A DNA stretch of 24,109 nucleotides, from IMG/VR virus record IMGVR_UViG_3300015360_000197, positions 1-24,109 of that record. One strand, written 5' to 3'. Under the pieces are notes generated by a model, which saw nothing but the letters and a program-made list of their open reading frames with translations, had not been told where the DNA came from and did not search any database. The position numbers and the translations under genes were made by a program. Below are positions 22,425-24,109 of the stretch, piece by piece. Source of the stretch: a virus. How positions within the stretch are numbered: the first letter of the stretch is position 1; every line of letters starts with the position of its first letter.

Positions 22425-23321
22425 TCAATCTTCGTCTAATTCGCTCATGGCAATCAGCATCAGCAGGTCTTTCCGGCGCTGCACCTTTTCGATCTCCAAT
22501 GCGGCTGCTTGTTGTTGTTGCAACATAGCTTCACGCCCTGCTTGCCGGATCAATGCGGCGACAGCAGCCGCCGCGCCTTTGTCTTGTGGTGCCGCGGTGA
22601 TGACTGGCACCGCGTCGGAAAGCCCGCCATCGCCAGGCCGAACAATCGGCACGGGTTTAATCGGCACGGTTTGAACAGCAATCGCTTCCGGCTCGTCCGG
22701 TTCGTCCGGTGGCATGACAAAGCCGCCCGGCATGAACACCACATCAGCCCGGCCAGAACTACCGCCCGAGTAAGTCGGCGGCGATACGGGTGGCTCGACT
22801 GCGATAGGTACGCCGCCAGTCTCAGCGTCGGCCTGTGCGGCGGCAGCGCCCGCAGACGTCGCAACCGACGCGACAATCAGGCCAGATAATCCGGTGGCGG
22901 TGGCAGCGCCCGCAACCGCGCCGACGCTCGTATTGGTAGAGGCTGCAAGACCCACGACCGCTGCAATACCAGCAGCCGCACCAACCGATGCCGCGACCGC
23001 GCCCGATACTGCAGCACCAGTCGCAGCACCCGCAACCGTCGCCACGCTGGTACTAATAGCCGCGCCGATGGCCGCTGCCGTTGCAACGCCGTTGGCGATG
23101 GCGTCTGACTCTATTACACCGCCGCTTACCGGCACGTAATCAAGCAGAAAATCTACTGCCGGGAATGTCGGCAGCGTGTAGGCCGCCAGCGCAAAATTTA
23201 CCGCGCCGGGGATTGCCGGTGTAAACGCCGATAGCGCCTGCGTGGTGCCGGGCAACGCTGCCGGGGTGATCGCGTAAAGCGACTGGTCAACCGCAGTCAG
23301 AATCGGCGGCGTGTAAGGCAT
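22425..23321 (-). CDS. Ala/Gly-rich phage structural protein with N-terminal 'YTxP...V(N/D)F' repeats
   Basis: A 298-residue protein starting 1 nt after the upstream stop. The first 68 residues repeat a loose unit in which a Tyr/Phe-Thr-Pro segment is followed by a small hydrophobic strand (YTPPILTAVD, FTPAIPGAVNF, YTLPTFPAVDF). This pattern is common in phage structural proteins and resembles beta-strand surface repeats. Residues 80 to 170 are almost entirely Ala, Gly, Val, Ser and Thr and could form a hydrophobic, flexible or membrane-active segment. A Pro-rich linker follows, and the C-terminal 50 residues form a charged Gln-rich helix ending in SELDED. Function is unknown; a minor head or neck protein is the likeliest role given that the scaffold and capsid genes follow. 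An intrinsic terminator lies just after the stop. Confidence 0.75.
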   Translation of the reverse strand: MPYTPPILTAVDQSLYAITPAALPGTTQALSAFTPAIPGAVNFALAAYTLPTFPAVDFLLDYVPVSGGVIESDAIANGVATAAAIGAAISTSVATVAGAATGAAVSGAVAASVGAAAGIAAVVGLAASTNTSVGAVAGAATATGLSGLIVASVATSAGAAAAQADAETGGVPIAVEPPVSPPTYSGGSSGRADVVFMPGGFVMPPDEPDEPEAIAVQTVPIKPVPIVRPGDGGLSDAVPVITAAPQDKGAAAAVAALIRQAGREAMLQQQQAAALEIEKVQRRKDLLMLIAMSELDED

Positions 23322-23322
23322 T

Positions 23323-24109
23323 TTATTGCTTCAAATATGGCTGCGACAATGCCGTGTAGTACGTCGGCCCCGATTTGTACTGCGTAAATGCGACACCGAC
23401 TTTGCCAACAGAAATGCTGGAACTCCAATTGCCGGATCCGTCCGAGGTCTTGGTTTCAACGAGTACCGCGTTGGTCATCAATTCGTCGTCAGCTTCGATA
23501 ATCACAACTTTCGCACCGGCTACGCCGACCGCGCTCAATGTCACTTGGCCGCTGATCGCAAACGTGGCGATCGAGTCCTCCTCCCACGAACAGGCAACAA
23601 ACCAATTGTTCATTTGCAACGTGTTTGTTGCCACGGTTGGCGCGACGACTTGCACCAGCATTGATTCGTTCGGACGTAACTTGAACTCTTTTCCGCTATT
23701 CGCCACCATTGCCGGTAAGGCGTTTCCATCGGCTGCGATAAACTGCTCGGCAAGAGTGTGAGCCCTGGCGAGATACTGCTGCCACACGATGTTGCCTGCC
23801 GTTGCCACAATCGGCAATGCGTCTGCCACTGCCGCCGACATGACGACCTTCGGGCCGCTCGCTGCCAGGGCGGTATTAAACCGCCCGCCCGGAAGCGCCG
23901 CGCCGCCGCTGATGCCCGTCGCACGAGACGTTTTCACCAACGGCATGACAGACGTGAGTACAGCCGTGTGATCCAACTGTATCAACAGCCGCCGCACGTT
24001 TACATCGACGCGCGAGCCCAGCCGGTTTTCAATCACGAACAGGTTTTGCGTCAGCGCCTCATTACCGAGTATCGCAAGCCCTGCGGTCGACCCGACAAAT
24101 GTGATCGCC
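23323..24109 (-). CDS. Phage structural protein with C-terminal Ig-like/carboxypeptidase-regulatory-like domain, 5' truncated
   Basis: The reading frame is open to the window edge, so the true start probably lies outside; 261 residues are visible. A GTG at 24036 is an internal alternative, but coherent coding continues upstream of it. The first 170 or so visible residues match no family I can name. The last 80 look like a beta-sandwich of the carboxypeptidase-regulatory or Ig-like type: an opening ISGQVTL strand, a GAKVVIIEAD strand, then a TSDGSGNW turn and a closing Tyr-rich strand. Such domains are common on the surface of phage heads, tails and fibres. The stop is 1 nt from the next start, so it shares an operon with the following gene. 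A head-surface or neck-surface role is inferred only from position upstream of the scaffold and capsid genes. Confidence 0.72.
   Translation of the reverse strand, partial: AITFVGSTAGLAILGNEALTQNLFVIENRLGSRVDVNVRRLLIQLDHTAVLTSVMPLVKTSRATGISGGAALPGGRFNTALAASGPKVVMSAAVADALPIVATAGNIVWQQYLARAHTLAEQFIAADGNALPAMVANSGKEFKLRPNESMLVQVVAPTVATNTLQMNNWFVACSWEEDSIATFAISGQVTLSAVGVAGAKVVIIEADDELMTNAVLVETKTSDGSGNWSSSISVGKVGVAFTQYKSGPTYYTALSQPYLKQ

Overview
The window is a late structural and DNA-ejection module of a tailed phage or prophage. It is about 57% GC by eye, which suits a proteobacterial host, but nothing in the sequence names the host. Except for one small candidate gene, every supported gene lies on the minus strand, so the operon reads from 24109 down to 1. 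Podovirus morphology is inferred from an N4-gp56/DUF4043-like major capsid protein, short adaptor-like genes, a nozzle-like tail protein, internal virion (ejection) proteins and a giant polyvalent protein. The arrangement recalls phages with giant virion-associated polyvalent proteins, such as the Bcep22 group. That comparison is from memory and was not tested. No terminase, portal, integrase, lysis gene, tRNA or CRISPR is visible.

Layout in transcription order. 24109-22425 holds a truncated protein with an Ig-like C-terminus and an Ala/Gly-rich structural protein, followed by a strong bidirectional intrinsic terminator. 22292-19119 holds the head module: scaffold, major capsid protein, a small decoration-like protein and a small acidic protein. 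Stable hairpins sit in both spacers on either side of the decoration-like gene. 19119-17852 holds two adaptor/connector-like proteins. 17848-13058 is a 1,596-residue mosaic tail fibre. 13061-12211 holds a small helical protein and a lipoprotein with a metzincin-type zinc motif. 12211-7723 holds a nozzle-like protein, a DUF1983-type tip/fibre protein, two small tail-associated proteins and a cupin-like protein. 7741-5852 holds two internal virion proteins. 5830 to the window edge is the first 1,943 codons of a giant polyvalent ejection protein with pyrophosphatase-like, two ParB-like and RelA/SpoT-like domains.

From 19484 to 7723 nearly every stop overlaps the next start (ATGA, TAATG or TGATG), so translation of the adaptor, fibre and tail genes is probably coupled. 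The head genes, which need different dosage, are separated by spacers carrying hairpins and good ribosome binding sites.

The most unusual feature is on the plus strand. An extended -10 promoter (686-691), an AAGGAG ribosome binding site (705-710) and a 75-codon reading frame (720-947) lie antisense inside an interdomain linker of the giant gene, whose own frame stays open across it. This looks like a moron-type accessory gene nested antisense in a virion-protein gene.
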